From Cyclospora cayetanensis (Eukaryota; Apicomplexa; Conoidasida; Eucoccidiorida; Eimeriidae): a stretch of 64,000 bases of DNA. This document shows, piece by piece, positions 43,985 to 55,874 of this stretch. The translations under genes were made by a program, and so were the position numbers. Position 1 is the first letter of the stretch. Each line of letters opens with the position of its first letter. The notes under the pieces are model-generated. The model searched no databases. It had not been told where the DNA came from and saw nothing but the letters and a program-made list of their open reading frames with translations. The stretch covers positions 1 through 64,000 of the forward strand of contig NW_020312113.1 in NCBI RefSeq assembly GCF_002999335.1, in the 5' to 3' direction.

Positions 43985-44847
43985 AATCGTAGAAAAGCGA
44001 GAGCAACGGGGAGGGTGGTAGGGGGATGGTGGTAGGGGATGGTGGTGATGATGATGATGCAAGAGGGAATGAAGCCTACTGCGGAGGGTGGCGCTCCTGC
44101 AGAGCAGTGCAAGAAGGAAGAAGCCCACGGATAGAGCGGCCTCCCAGCACCAAACCCCTGCAGTACACAGCGGAAAGCACATGCTCTAAACCGTTGAACT
44201 CGACATTAAAGAAGCATCGCAGAGGAGCTGATCTCTTGTCGCTGGCGTGCTGTGGAGGGTTACGTGCTGGGAAACTAAATGTTTAGGAGCGCGTACGTGT
44301 GCAAAGCGCCGTTGCGTACAGCACAACGGCCACGATAGTAGGCCCTGAGCACCAGCGGAGATATGCCGCAGCTACCATCTCCAGGAATTTGGTTTATAGG
44401 GCGTGTGGAGGGTGGAGTGTCTTGAGGAGCTTTTGCCCAGTCAGAGGCAGCCAAGGAACGACTGCCTCAGAGGGCCTGCCGGTGGGAGCGCTTCATGTGC
44501 GAGAGTGTACAGCCCTTCTTGAGACAGGGTGTACAGCCCTTCTTGTGAGAGGAAGTACAGCCTTCTTGTGAGAGGAAATACAGCGCTGCTTGTGCTAGGC
44601 GCGTGTTCGATGAAGAGGAAGGTTAGGGGAGGCACTCCAAGGAGTATGAGGGCGTCAGATGTGCAGCCCATGAGAACAGCAGCAGCGCTCGCAGATTGGT
44701 GTTTTGAAAGCCGCCTTTTGTGTAGACGGTGTAGGGTCTGGTGGCTGCTTTGGCCCCCTCCTTACCAGGGGAGCCCATGCGTTGCATGGGGCTGCATGCG
44801 AAGACAGAGAGGCAGGCTGTCTTGATGCGTGTTGTTCGGACTTACGA
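43985..44847. other. intergenic region with G-rich and short tandem repeats
   Basis: 43998-44060 is rich in GGTGGTAGGGG and GATGGTG units followed by GATGATGATGATG, able in principle to form G-quadruplex-like structure. From about 44498 to 44600 there are four imperfect copies of a roughly 22-24-base unit built on TACAGCCCTTCTTGTGAGAG. The area precedes the Rce1-like gene and probably holds its promoter or 5' exon. Confidence 0.55.
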
Positions 44848-46917
44848 ATGAGGGTTTCTGCAAAGTGCTGCCCGATGAATAACAATATCGCTGAAGCACC
44901 CAGGAGGGTGCCTTTAGCTGCGAGGCCCTTTCCGCGAGGAGGCCACACAGCAACAACAGCACTCGCAGCTGAGCATCCGGGCAGCAACTACAAGATACCC
45001 CTTGTCTTCTGCGCAGCAGCAGTCTCTGTGACTCTTCTATGCATCATCCGCCGAAACAGCGACAGCACGAACGGCTTCCGCTTGCCAACGGGTAAAGGAT
45101 CAAGCCTACAGCACCATCACATCCTCTGCAATTTTTCAATTGCTCCGCTTGCTGCCGCTGCCGCAAGCCTCGTTTTAGCTGCACTATATCCGGTAACGCT
45201 GTACGTGGCACAGTGCTGCTGCATCTTGTGGCAGCTGTGGCGGTCGCACCGTTCGCGCTGCCGCACCAGCTGCGGTGGGTTTTGCAGCAGCAGCAGAGGC
45301 AGCACCAACAACAACAGCAGCAGCGCCAAGAGCAACAGCACCGACAGCAGCAGCAACGAGGATGACAGCAGCAGCAGCAGCAACAGCAAGAGGAGCAGCA
45401 GCATTAGCCGCTCTACGTACACTCGGCATACGGAAGTCAAGACACACGAACTCAGCAGCAGCAGCAACGGCCGGAACTGCTGCAGCAAAAATTGCTGCAC
45501 TTGGACGTGGAAGATCGCTGTTTTACAGCTCTTAGCGCGCCTTCTGAAGGAGGATAGCAGGATGCCCCGTGTATTCCTTCTGCGGTGTGTGTCTCTGCTA
45601 GCCTACTGTGGCCTCAGTGTAGGGCTAATGCACGCCTTGCTGCCTCCTCTGAGCTGCCACCCAGCCACTCCTCTATTTTCAGGAGTCGGAAGAGGCCTCG
45701 CATCCGCAGCTGCGCGTTCTGAGGAGCCTTCGCCCTTTGAAGAGCAACCAGCAGCGGGGACGCCTTTAGCAGCAGCGGCAGCACAAGCAGAATCCTCCCG
45801 ACGGCTGCAATGCCTTCTGCTGCTCTTGGGATGGCCGGTGTCGTGGGACGCCTTTTTCTCTGCAGCGGCTGCGGCTGCATTGCAATCTCTGCGTTTCCTG
45901 CTGCTGCTTTACAGCGTTCCGCTGTGCGTGTCCACAGGGAGCTTGTCCTTCTCTAGGGTCCTTAGAGTGCCCAAAGCGGCAGAAGCTGCTGCTCCTGCTG
46001 CCGCAAATGAGTTGAACGAGGCCTCACCCTCAGCAGCAGCCACAGCAAACCACGACGGCACTGTGGCTGGTGTAGCTGACCAGATCAAGTGTTTGTTTGT
46101 TGCACCGCTCCTCGAGGAAGTCACCTTCAGAGGCCTAATGCTTGTGCTGTTTGCTGCTGCTGGATTTAGCAGCACCGCGTGTGTAGCCGCCTCTGCTGCG
46201 CTCTTTGCCATCCCGCACTGCCACCCAGCGTTGCTGAAGGCGCTCGCAGCTGTTGCCGTGGTTGCTGCACAGTCAGGTGGTAGTGGTGGTGGTGGTGCTG
46301 CTGCTGCTGCACCCACTGCGGAAGCGTCTTCTGCTGCTCTAAAAACGGCTAGCTCTCCCCTGCACCTGCAGCAGCGAACGACGCCCCCTAGCGAGACCCC
46401 ACAGCAGCAGCTTCTGCCATTGCAACAGCAGCACGACCGGTGTCAGTCGCGCGTTGGTATTTGCCGGTGCATGTGCGTTGCACAGTGCGAAGCAGAAGCA
46501 GCACTTGCTTTACGGCGGCTGCTGAGCTCCCTCGAGTGGCCATTAGACACAGCAGGATCGAAGTCGGTGCTGCAGACGCTGCAGCACCAGCTACTGCTCG
46601 TCTTGCAGCATCACCTCCCGCAAATCCTGTCCACGTTTGCCTTCGGAGTTGTTGCCATGTGTCTGCTCCTAAATAGTCGCTCGCTCCTGCCGCTGGTGCA
46701 GGACCAGCAGCAGCCACAGGTTCTGGTGTACTCACCGAATGTCTTCGTCACTGTCGGTCTGCACATGGTCTGCAATTGGCAGGGGCCACCCTGGCGAGAC
46801 CCTTTAAAATGCAGTGAAAGGCCGGACCACCACCCTCTTTATGCGTTTCGACGCCTCCTGCTGGCCTTGCAATTGTTGGGCTTTCTCGGTGCTGTCGCCG
46901 AAGTCATCAACATGTAA
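44848..46917 (+). CDS. RCE1: CAAX prenyl protease 2 (Rce1-like, CPBP family)
   Basis: Single open frame of 689 aa from ATG 44848 (ATG 44875 also possible). All CPBP/Rce1 motifs are present: FVAPLLEEVTFRGLML with Glu423-Glu424 and Arg427, LFAIPHCHP with His457, then STFAFGVVAMCLLLNSRSLL, and VGLHMVCNW with His639 and Asn643. Rce1 is an ER membrane glutamate-type metallo-independent endopeptidase that removes the -aaX tripeptide from prenylated CaaX proteins such as Ras/Rho-type GTPases. Hydrophobic helices occur near residues 50-70, 90-125, 228-260, 310-350 and after 420. It is about twice the usual 300-350 residues. The extra length is a Ser/Asn-rich linker (about 140-220) and Ala/Gly/Gln-rich loops, including one splitting the second and third motif. 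An upstream non-catalytic exon cannot be excluded. Confidence 0.88.
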   Translation: MRVSAKCCPMNNNIAEAPRRVPLAARPFPRGGHTATTALAAEHPGSNYKIPLVFCAAAVSVTLLCIIRRNSDSTNGFRLPTGKGSSLQHHHILCNFSIAPLAAAAASLVLAALYPVTLYVAQCCCILWQLWRSHRSRCRTSCGGFCSSSRGSTNNNSSSAKSNSTDSSSNEDDSSSSSNSKRSSSISRSTYTRHTEVKTHELSSSSNGRNCCSKNCCTWTWKIAVLQLLARLLKEDSRMPRVFLLRCVSLLAYCGLSVGLMHALLPPLSCHPATPLFSGVGRGLASAAARSEEPSPFEEQPAAGTPLAAAAAQAESSRRLQCLLLLLGWPVSWDAFFSAAAAAALQSLRFLLLLYSVPLCVSTGSLSFSRVLRVPKAAEAAAPAAANELNEASPSAAATANHDGTVAGVADQIKCLFVAPLLEEVTFRGLMLVLFAAAGFSSTACVAASAALFAIPHCHPALLKALAAVAVVAAQSGGSGGGGAAAAAPTAEASSAALKTASSPLHLQQRTTPPSETPQQQLLPLQQQHDRCQSRVGICRCMCVAQCEAEAALALRRLLSSLEWPLDTAGSKSVLQTLQHQLLLVLQHHLPQILSTFAFGVVAMCLLLNSRSLLPLVQDQQQPQVLVYSPNVFVTVGLHMVCNWQGPPWRDPLKCSERPDHHPLYAFRRLLLALQLLGFLGAVAEVINM

Positions 46918-47400
46918 CGTGGAAGGTCCTGCGGGAGACTCCAGGAGTTACGGGCATGGCATGGCAGGGAAGGGGGAAGGGGAGCCGGTGAGGGGGGAAA
47001 TGGCGGCCTTAGCGGCTTTACGTCCGCGGATGTGTTTTAGTAATCAAAGGCCCCAGCTCATGTTGGAAAACGGCGTTGTGACGCTGGTGGTGAGATCGAA
47101 CAAGTTGTGCACGCAGAGCCGCTCTTTTGAATGGGAGGCTTTTAGCTTTAGCACCTGCGCATAGAGGAGCCCTCGGGGCCTCTAGTTTGTGTAGAAGCAG
47201 ACGGACCCAAGGCCAGAAAGGTTGTATTTTGCACCTCAAGAAGGATGCGTCACTCCAAATCTGGAGATGTCGCTTACAGATCTTTTCGGTGAATTCGAGT
47301 CGCTGGGAGGGTGTTTGGGGCGTCCCCTTGGGTTAGATAGAATAAAGAAAGTCTCAAGGGCACCACTCAGCCGAATCATACTGTAAGCTTGTCTCTCTGG

Positions 47401-47459
<59 letters not shown>

Positions 47460-47794
47460 TATATACCTGGTGTGCAAAAGAGCCTCAATTCCAAAGAGTC
47501 TGTTCGAGTGTATGCGGAAGTCCAGGGATTTCGTTTCACAGAATAAAAGCTCTCACGCTTGCACCCGCTAACTACAAGAAATACAACTAGCAAACTTTGC
47601 CAGTTGATTACGTCCACATGCTGCTACACATGTGTGAATAACTGCAACAATATACGAGTAGACGTAGGAACTCACGCGGGCAAAACCGATACTCATATAC
47701 AAGCTCTAGAGGTGTGTATGCATGCATGCACTCACAAATGTAAAGCTAATGCTCAAAGAAGACACTGCCACGACGTAGCAGTTCCGCGGTTATC
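46918..47794. repeat. intergenic region with (TA)n microsatellite
   Basis: A perfect alternating AT tract runs from 47403 to 47456, 27 dinucleotides. Tyr/Ile frames across it are artefacts. The rest shows no gene; 46918-47340 is G-rich 3' flank of the Rce1-like gene. Confidence 0.7.
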
Positions 47795-48550
47795 TCACAA
47801 GAATGATAATGCCTTATAGCACAGTCCAACTCGTGCATTACGAAGAAGGACGCACGACGGCAGCTGCTGCCGCAAGGCAAGACGCCGCAGATCATTCCAC
47901 AGTTTAGCCGTCCGTACACTTGACAAGTATAGCTGAGCCTACACAAAAAAAGCAAGCAAAAAACACCGACTCCAGTAAACAGCATTAGTGTAAAGTCTCT
48001 ATATTACCTTGAAAATATACCCCACGCGTCGAGCCTTAGACGCAAGTATACATTAAAAATTTTTGCAGTTCTCCTTTACCAGTACAGTATACTTGCAAAC
48101 ATGATGCTCGCCACGGAGCATTGCGTTTTGGGTAGGACATCTTTCAGACGGGATACTTAAAGAGAGCGAACAGGTCACCCTTCCATTCCCCCGGTGCGCC
48201 CCACCACCACCACAAACACACACACGCATACCTTACTCTTTGTTGTCATCGCCAAGGCCCTGTGCGCTGAATGAGGTATTTGTCGACGCTATGCTGGGCG
48301 GGACCGACAGCTGCATGTGCACAGGAAAATACACACAGCCGAAAGTCCAACCTTTGCCTCCGTTTTATGTTATTGGCTTCAAACTGTGTGCATGCTGCTG
48401 CTGAGAGTCACCTTGTCTCGCTAGATCAGCCGGCGCCACCAAGCCGCCCATCTTGGCCGCCTCAAGAGCGTCTGCGTCGGCTAGCATTTTCTGCCGCTTG
48501 GTGGCATTTTCATCGTATGCAGAGGTCCATATCAGCGTTTCAAATTCCAT
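47795..48550 (-). CDS. small hypothetical protein, three exons, 105 aa
   Basis: Exons 48550-48412, 48266-48232 and 47938-47795 keep phase. Splice signals are CAAG|GTGACT to TTCAG, AAG|GTATGC to TTTGTGTAG. The product starts MEFETLIWTSAYDENATKRQ, continues KMLADADALEAAKMGGLVAP, and ends with a basic helical part (VRTAKLWNDLRRLALRQQLP). It is soluble and charged, without a signal peptide. The first exon is the best supported; exon 3 was chosen on phase, polypyrimidine tract and protein-like content. No family recognised. Confidence 0.5.
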
Positions 48551-49195
48551 CTTGCTCTTTAAGACTGATTTATCTCTGAGACGCGGAGAGCGACAGACGG
48601 AGCGAGTGACCCATATAAATTGAGGCGTCGCGAGGGAAGAGACCGGCAATGGGGGGAAAGCAGACGAGCACGATAGAGGGGGGGATAGATATCCAGCGCA
48701 GCGAGGCAGCAGTAGGAGCAACAGAACGTCAATGGAAAGGGAAAATTGCACACAAGCGCGAGCAACGAAGACTTAATGAGAGCAGAGGCTGTTTCAGCCT
48801 ATCAATCGGCAAATGGAGCCGAATGAAATGCTGCCGGAAGCCTCTCAGAAACGCGCCAGAATCAGGGAGAGTGGATATTGGAGAGCTTAGAGATAGGCAG
48901 GGAGGAGCGGGCAGCATATAGCGTACAGCGTTCCTTAGAAAAAGAAACTTCACACGCAGAATCACCCACCCACTTCCAGTTCGCAACAGCCAGAAGAAAC
49001 ATTTATAGAGGCTGTGCACCCCTCTACAAGACGAGGCGTGTACAATCACAGAGAAGTCTCTCTCCAATACTGAGATACCCAGAGATTGCAGCAGAGTCCT
49101 TGATCGAAGATTTCTTGAGATGACAGAGGAGAAGGCCCCAACAAAAACAAACGGAATCACAGCAGCAGTGGCGACGGGGGGAAAGCGGGGGCAGC
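48551..49195. other. intergenic region, nothing recognised
   Basis: Purine-rich, no protein-like frame. It lies between two minus-strand genes and so should include the promoter of the small gene starting at 48550. Confidence 0.45.
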
Positions 49196-51505
49196 TTACA
49201 AGTGATACCCTACGATTGCAGGGATGATTCCCACGCCCGCGAGGGCCCCGACAAAAACGCCTTCCCTAATGCTCACGGGCGTGTTTTCTAGCATGCTGCA
49301 CCCAAGTGGAAGGAAGCAACACCACAGGAATGCAGACCCTGCAGATAGGCGCCGTACAACACGAGCTGCCGCCGGAAAGCCAGCCGCAAAACAGGACGAA
49401 ACACGCCACCAGCATGGCAGGTGAGAGCATCCATCATATTGTTGCTGTGGGAATCCTATCCCGCCAGCAGCACTGACAGCAGCAATACACCAGAAGCAAC
49501 TCTCACACAAAATCGGGCAGCATGAAGGTGAATACGATCGGCGGTAATATGATCCCCGCCATACAGGCCCCCATGATCATCTGCACCACAGCACAGAAAC
49601 AACGACTTCCTATCAGAAGCACGTCTCTCATCTACATAGTGGGAGGACGGGCCCTCCCTCTGTTAGAGCAACTTCTGCAAAAGGCAAAAGGGGGCCAAAC
49701 TTCTAAAGTCGATACAGTAAAGCTCTAACCCTACAATGGCGATTCCGCAGTGACGGAGGTGCTGCTGCGGACGCAATTCCGGGTTGCCTCTATGTCGTGT
49801 GACGACTGCGAGGATCAAGGCGAAAAGGGAAGACCCGAGAGACACGATCAAACACTGCAGCACAATCAGAACCCGCAAGCTCAGCCCCAACCCGCGTGCT
49901 GTGGCCGCAGCCAAAGATTTTTGCGAGCCGCCCACATGAAGCAGAAAGACTCGTTCGGCGAGAGGCAAAGAGAACGATGGAGAGAAGATCCGAGGCGAAT
50001 GGGGAGAGCAAGAGCGCGTGCAGCGAGCGGAAGAAAGCATTAATCGACGAACAGAAACAGCACGACAAGCCTCAAAGCGCAGCGAATGGTGGCAGCGGCC
50101 ACCCACAACAACACAGAAGAAGCACACACAGCAACCAAAGTGCAATGATCCGCCTAATAAGCAAAAGTGCAACTTGAAATAAGGAAGAAGGCAGCAGTAG
50201 GCCAAACAGAGAACAGCAGCAACCTGCACAACGAGCGTCAACAGGATGCACTGACGCCAGTGGCCACGAAGACCATGATCTTGACATTTTCACATATGGT
50301 GCTTCTGTCTACTGCCCCATATGCATCATTGAAGAGGGACTGCCATTCATATTCTTTGAATGCGTCGATCTGGAGGAAGACACACATGACCAGGAATTGG
50401 GAAGAATATGGCGAAATGTGAGGAGCGTCAAGAAAAGTGAAGGCCACCGACAGAGAAAAAACAGCAGCAGTTGGAGGAGCATTCCACTTAAAAACGGTCC
50501 TCCCACGCGCAACTAAAGAACAGCGCCTGTCACGTGACAGCCGCTGGCGGCAGCTAAAGGAAAGCAGGCCGGATTAACCGCACATTGTCTGCGTAGTTGC
50601 AAAGGTGCGTCTTGAGTTGAAACCAAGTGAGAAGCCATCCTTCCACCAATACGACCAACAGAAGACCGTACCGTGAGTTCACTGCCACGGTGGAATCCGT
50701 GGACTGCAGCAAACCCACGATCGCAGAGAACGAACTGCCGTGCACGCGTTGGCCACAAAGAGGAAAGGAAACAGCAGTAGGAGGCGCATTACTAAAGAAC
50801 AGTCCTCCCGCGCGGGAACGAGTAACAGCGCCTGCCGAGTGAGAGCGGGTGGGAGCAGCTGGAGTAAAACAGGCTGCGTGAAGCAATGAGTCAGAGTCAA
50901 AGAAGAGAAGGCCAGCGAAGAGGGTGACAGGCCCAAGGTGCAGCCGAAGAGGACGCAGGAAGACGCCGCGGCGCTCAAGAGACGAAAAACGAGAGAGGCT
51001 TCCAGGCATTTTAAGGGTCACTGCTTCAAAACAGCGTCGTGCGGCATGAATTAAGGGAACATGGGGAATGAAAGGCAGACAGACACAAACAGACATGTCT
51101 ATACGCATACATGCACACACTCACATAGATACATATATACACAGACACATACATACATGCATACATACTTGAGCACATACGTACACATATACATACATGC
51201 ACAGGGAGAGGGAGAGACAAGCAAAAAGACAGTGAGGGAAAGGCGCCGCTGCAGATCGGTGGAGAGTGGCCTTTCTTTTTCTCCAGAGTAGAAGGTTGTT
51301 TGAGTGTGTTGATGGGCGTGTATGTGTAAAAAATGCGATGTGGTTGTTCTGGGGTGCGTACATAGTAAAATACAAGAGCGCTGACATTGATGGCTGTCAG
51401 GGTGAAGGCGGTCATGGTTCCCACGAGTCTGAAAAGGTGGTTCTTGTCGTAGGGAATCTCAAGGTTGACGGAGAACAAGCTCCGAGAATTATACCCCGAC
51501 GCCAT
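49196..51505 (-). CDS. polytopic membrane protein, multi-exon, family uncertain
   Basis: Exon 1 (51505-51362) is firm. It has a true ATG, reads MASGYNSRSLFSVNLEIPYD, then a membrane segment LVGTMTAFTLTAINVSALVF, and ends at TAT|GTACGC in phase 0. Internal pieces include GPVTLFAGLLFF (near 50940), RYGLLLVVLVEGWLLTWFQL (near 50670-50610), YSSQFLVMCVFLQIDAFKEY with DRSTICENVKIMVFVATGVS (50410-50250), LLIRRIIALWLLCVLLLC (50180-50125) and LRVLIVLQCLIVSLGSSLFA (49870-49810). Exon 49580-49509 encodes MIMGACMAGIILPPIVFTFM. The last exon ends IREGVFVGALAGVGIIPAIV and stops at 49196. At least seven membrane segments are likely. The GACMAGIILPPIVF segment faintly recalls the C-terminal helices of AAAP/SLC36-38 amino-acid transporters, too weak to assign. 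Most junctions are unresolved. Confidence 0.5.
51075..51205. repeat. ACATACA microsatellite in intron 1 of the membrane-protein gene
   Basis: Degenerate CACATACATACATACATGC-type units lie downstream of exon 1 (minus strand) of the polytopic membrane protein. His/Thr/Tyr-rich translations are artefacts. Confidence 0.7.
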
Positions 51506-52915
51506 GTTGGGATGGCGTCGCTTTAGGAGTTTAAAATCGGACCAAGACGAGGGTAGTAGGGGCAGCTGCTGCCAGTGAGGTCAGGTGCTAAGTAGGAGAG
51601 AGATAAAGAAAGAAAGCATTTAGGAAGAAACGTATGCCAGAGGCATATAGCGAGCCTACTGACGGGGTCTGTCACAGACAATAGAAGGGAGGCAGAATCG
51701 AGGGGTTGTGTCGAGAGAGGGCAGCGGGAAGAAGCGGACTAAGAAAGAGCCACAAGAGCCGAATTCGTTGGTTCCCATGTGCAAAAGAGGCGTAGCTAGA
51801 ACGGCAGATGCAATTTAGGCTGGAGGAGAAGTGCTGGAGGATGGCTCCTGCTGTTACGACTAGTCAGTTCGTGAGCGGCTGCTGCTTATACCACTGCTGC
51901 TTTGATTGCGATGACAACTTGGGACACATGTGTGGCGTATGCTGCTGCTGTGTAGGGCTAGGTGCGAATGCCTTTTTGTTGCTTTTGCGGTAGCTGTTGC
52001 TGAAGGGTGCTCCCTCTGTCTGGTCTTCTGCTGGCACTATCGAGATACGTAGTCTATAGACGGAAGGCAGGAAGCGTGGCCCTCGAAGGCCTATGACTGC
52101 TGGAGTCACAGCGGGTATTAGGCAATGGGTCTACGCCGTCAAGTGGAAATTCACAGTTGAAATACAGCTTGTTTTGACAGGTGGAGGCAAGAAAAGGGTG
52201 TTTAAGGGGCGGGGAGAGGGAGCCCCCACGCCCAATAAGCGAACATATTATACATCCTATGCCCCGAGAATCCTGTGGCTTGCTGTGCTGGCAAAGGGAA
52301 GACCGTGCAGTTGCGCCCAAATCGATTCCTAAATCCTTTGTTGCAGGCCCTCAAATAAGACAAGCCGAAGATATTAAACACCCGAGACAGGAAGAAACAA
52401 AAGTAATCGAGCGGCACTTGCGGCTGCTGCTTCTATGGCTGCAGGCAGATCCTTCGATGCTTTCTTTATTGATCCGACGGCGGCGGACGGCACTCTCTTG
52501 CTGAGGTCGCTGCCCCTGCTTCCACTCCAGGCTTGGCCACTATATCTGTATCTATTGCAAGAATATGCAGTAGAAATAATTGACCACGGAATACTATTTT
52601 TCGGTATTTTCTAGTATTGTTCACGCGTCCTCCACCGTTTTTTGTTAGAAAAGGAGGCAATGCCAGCAGCCAGCTGCAGGGGGGCCACCGGTCGACAGCA
52701 GGGCACACGCACTGGCAGGGGCAGTGGGAGAGGCAAACTGAGCGGTACGCTTAGGAATAACAACAAGATTAACTGTTTATGCATTCGTGTTCCTCTTCCC
52801 TCCACCTAGTGTGGGGTTCCATGGCAGCACCGCGCTACCACTGACACACATGCAAGCACGCGGCACACACTCAGAATCCTAACACGTGGATCCTAATCGC
52901 TGCATTTCCAGCATC
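51506..52915 (+). other. upstream/intergenic region with a possible exon at 52445-52614
   Basis: After an acceptor-like CTGCTTCTATGGCT-GCAG, the + strand reads RSFDAFFIDPTAADGTLLLR, then SLPLLPLQAWPLYLYLLQEY, then AVEIIDHGILFFGIF and a TAG at 52612-52614. This is protein-like and may be a terminal exon. A possible earlier exon around 52093-52178 reads MTAGVTAGIRQWVYAVKWKF. No convincing splice chain or family was found. The remainder is non-coding as far as can be seen. Confidence 0.35.
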
Positions 52916-55874
52916 ATGCAGGCTGGAGCGTTGCGCTTGCCCTGCTGGGGATATCGGCAGACGCCGACAGTGCAGCGCTTTCAGTTCGCCTATCAGCCAC
53001 ATAACCAGCAACAGACTACCCATACATACCCCCTCCCCCTCCGGCAGACAGAGCAGCTGTTGCCAGAGCAGGTGGAAAAGCGCCAATCGCAGTTCACAGG
53101 TGCTGCAAGCTGGATGCGGTTGCACGGTTGCTGCCGCCTAGCATCCAGCAACAGCAGCAACCGCAAATGCAGTCCAGGCTGCTTCTACCCATGCACCAGC
53201 GTACGGTGCTTTACCAGCACGCCGCGGCGCAACACCCCCGTGAAAGAGGACTTGCAAGGACAAGATACAACCCTATCGAGCAGCAGCAGCAGCAAGGCCC
53301 AAGGAAGAATGTGTATGCAATGCCAAGAAGCCTTTGAGGGAATATGCATCATCTGCAAAGTGCGAAACAATAGGCACAGTTTGCGGTTGCCCCACTTATA
53401 TCGCTAAGGTTGTCTTCTCCCGCCCTCTGTCTACTTTGCAACTCACTCTGCTTTGGCATCGACCCCCCTCCACATCCAGTGTCTCTTACTCGCGCCATGC
53501 ATGACAATGCCGCTGCTGCGCCTTTCATTTTCTCCGTCTTACAACTTACCACTTCTCTCTGCTTGCCTTTGCAATTAGTTTCATGCTTGCTCGCCTCAGA
53601 TTTGCCGGCGGCACCCCGTCACTGCTGATTTCCGTTTGCAGAGATGCGGCGCTGTGCTCCCCCCAACGTACCCCAGCGATGGACCTGTTTCAGCCTTCGC
53701 GATCTTTGATCTGTACATGCTAAACCCTAACATTAAAAGATAAGCAGAAACTGTGTGATGCTGAGTGCATCTTCAAACAATTGTGCACATTTTCCAGATA
53801 TGTGCCTCCTGCTTTCCGCGTCGAACGAAGGCCCTTGCAGCTTCTAAAGCACCCCCTCTATGCGATCTAAGATCCTATCTGGCTGGCCTCCGCTGTAGTG
53901 CTAGAGCGATCTGTCAGCCCCTGTTTACCATTATCCGCCTTTGGCTGTGTTCACGGGTGTGCCTCTGTCCTACTGTCTGCCCCCGCAATTTCCATCCACC
54001 ATTATTTCACCCTATCCACCCCGCGTCTGTCTGCTGTGTTTTGGGGGAGGACTGTCTCTAGGCCTGCGTCCTTTGACGTCAACTTGCCTGTCGTCACGGC
54101 TCGCTACAAGCAGCTACAGCAAAAGCTTCACCCAGACAAGCTCATTGACAAATCGCCGGTAAGGCATTCCACGCAGACGCTGCAGGGCGGAAAGCATCAG
54201 CGGCAAGGGCCTCTACGGCAGTGTGAGGCTCCCCATCGCTCCTAGCAGCTACCGCCTTGCCCCCATGAAAATCAGAAAGCACCCGTCACGAAAGATCGAT
54301 GTGTGGCTTCTTGGCGTATGTGGCGCAAATCCTTAGGAAGAAAAGGCCCTATGCAACGATCACAGATTGCAAATTGCCAAGGCCCTCAAGATCTTGAAAG
54401 ACCCCGCACGGCGGGCAGAGCATCTATTGATCCTCCAAGGAAGACATTCGCAGGACGGAACGGTATTGCTATGTTTATAGCAATGCATAGTTGTATATTA
54501 AATACATCTGCGCATCGTCTTTTCTGTGGGCTCTCCCATGATCATGGGGACTGATGGCAGATTATTTTTCTGTTGTTTTTTTGGGGGGGGGGTGGGGGGG
54601 TGGGAGGCTGCCTCCTTCCGTCCGCTTTGCTTCCGCTGTCCACTCTTGTGGTGGGAGGACAACCTAGAAATGCTGCTTTACAAAGCAAGAGCTGTAGTGC
54701 AGAGGCCAAGCACCCTGCGCCGCCGCCAGCACTGATGCTATCGACTCGGCTGCTGCGTTTCGCCTGCTTCATGCTGCCGCTATTGTTGCCAGGATTCGCG
54801 TTGCTGCTGCTGCGTTTGCTGCCACTGATGCTTGCCCTTCAGGACGATCGCATCGATGACCCAGAAATCCTAGTGGAAGTTATGCAGGTAGCTCTGTTTC
54901 TGGCTGTTGAGGTGGTGTTGCATCACTGCTGTAGGCACTTGCTGTTTGTGGCGTACATAGTGCTACTCTTTGTGGCGTGCATAGTGATGCCACTGCTGTC
55001 GACGCTGCTGCTGATGGTGCAGATTCATGAACAGTTGGACGCATGCAAGAGCCGCGAGGACATCGACAAACTCACGAGGCAGGCAGAATGCTCACATGCC
55101 CTGCCCTTCGTCGCAAGCAGTTGGCGGGATAGGTGGAGCACAGAGAGATGCGTTGTGTTAGCGTAGCTAGATAGTGAGCTGTGTGATTGGTTAGGCAACT
55201 GCGAGACACTGTCGAATCTCGCTGGCCACCAGCTGACAAGCTAGCTCCGCATACAGGTCGATAGTCGTGCATCTCCAACTTGTTGGATCGCGATGCAACG
55301 TTTGCGTCCGTAGCTGGTTAGCTAGCACTCTCTTAAGATGGACTGAGGATCCGAAGCAGCTGAAATCGTGCCGGCTGCGAAGAGCCTATAGATTCGTATA
55401 AGTGAATTTTTTCCAGCCGCTCGCACAGCTGGGTGGCCTTTCTTTTATAGGAGTGCCTGGTTGTTTGGAGGGCGTCGGGGTGCGCTGTTGCAGCACTGTG
55501 AAGGAAATCGTCGATGAGCTGGAGGCACAGCTCTCATCAGCCATCATGCTAGAGGTATGTAAACGCCGAATTGTCCGATTCTCTCTGTCTTCACGCCCTA
55601 CATGTGCCCTCGTCAGACGTTTTGCCCGACACCTCCGTAACTCTCCTAGGGGTTTGTGTGTCTATCGTAGCCTCCGCATCTCAGTGTCATGTCAAACACC
55701 TGCGTTAAGCCTCAGTTCTTCTGCGCTACGCTCAGAGCTGCTGCTGCCCGTTTGGTTCTGTCACTTCAGGATTTGTCCGAAGCGAAGACCTTGATAAGGC
55801 GACTGCGTCTCTACTTCAGAGTGCTGCAACGCACTACAGATGTCGACATGCCACCTCCCTCCTCCTCGGAGTGA
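52916..55874 (+). CDS. HSCB: HscB/Jac1-type J-domain co-chaperone for Fe-S cluster assembly
   Basis: Eight exons keep phase: 52916-53359, 53642-53712, 54062-54158, 54337-54462, 54843-54887, 55023-55132, 55494-55554 and 55770-55874 (352 aa). A four-cysteine zinc motif (Cys133, 136, 144, 147: CMQCQEAFEGICIIC) precedes CGAVLPPTYPSDG, as in animal HSCB. The J domain follows (SFDVNLPVVTARYKQLQQ) with HPDK at 195-198, then ALKILKDPARRAEHLLILQG, matching the family's RAxYLLxLxG. The C-terminal three-helix region for scaffold binding includes DDPEILVEVMQ, IHEQLDACKSREDIDKL and SEAKTLIRRLRLYFRV. HscB delivers the IscU scaffold to a mitochondrial Hsp70 in Fe-S cluster transfer. The roughly 130-residue N-terminal extension is Gln/Ser-rich and basic and could hold a mitochondrial presequence. 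Confidence 0.92.

Noticed and set aside
45275..45535. Ala/Thr-rich frame inside the Rce1-like gene
   Set aside because: It is the Ser/Asn linker triplets read in another frame.
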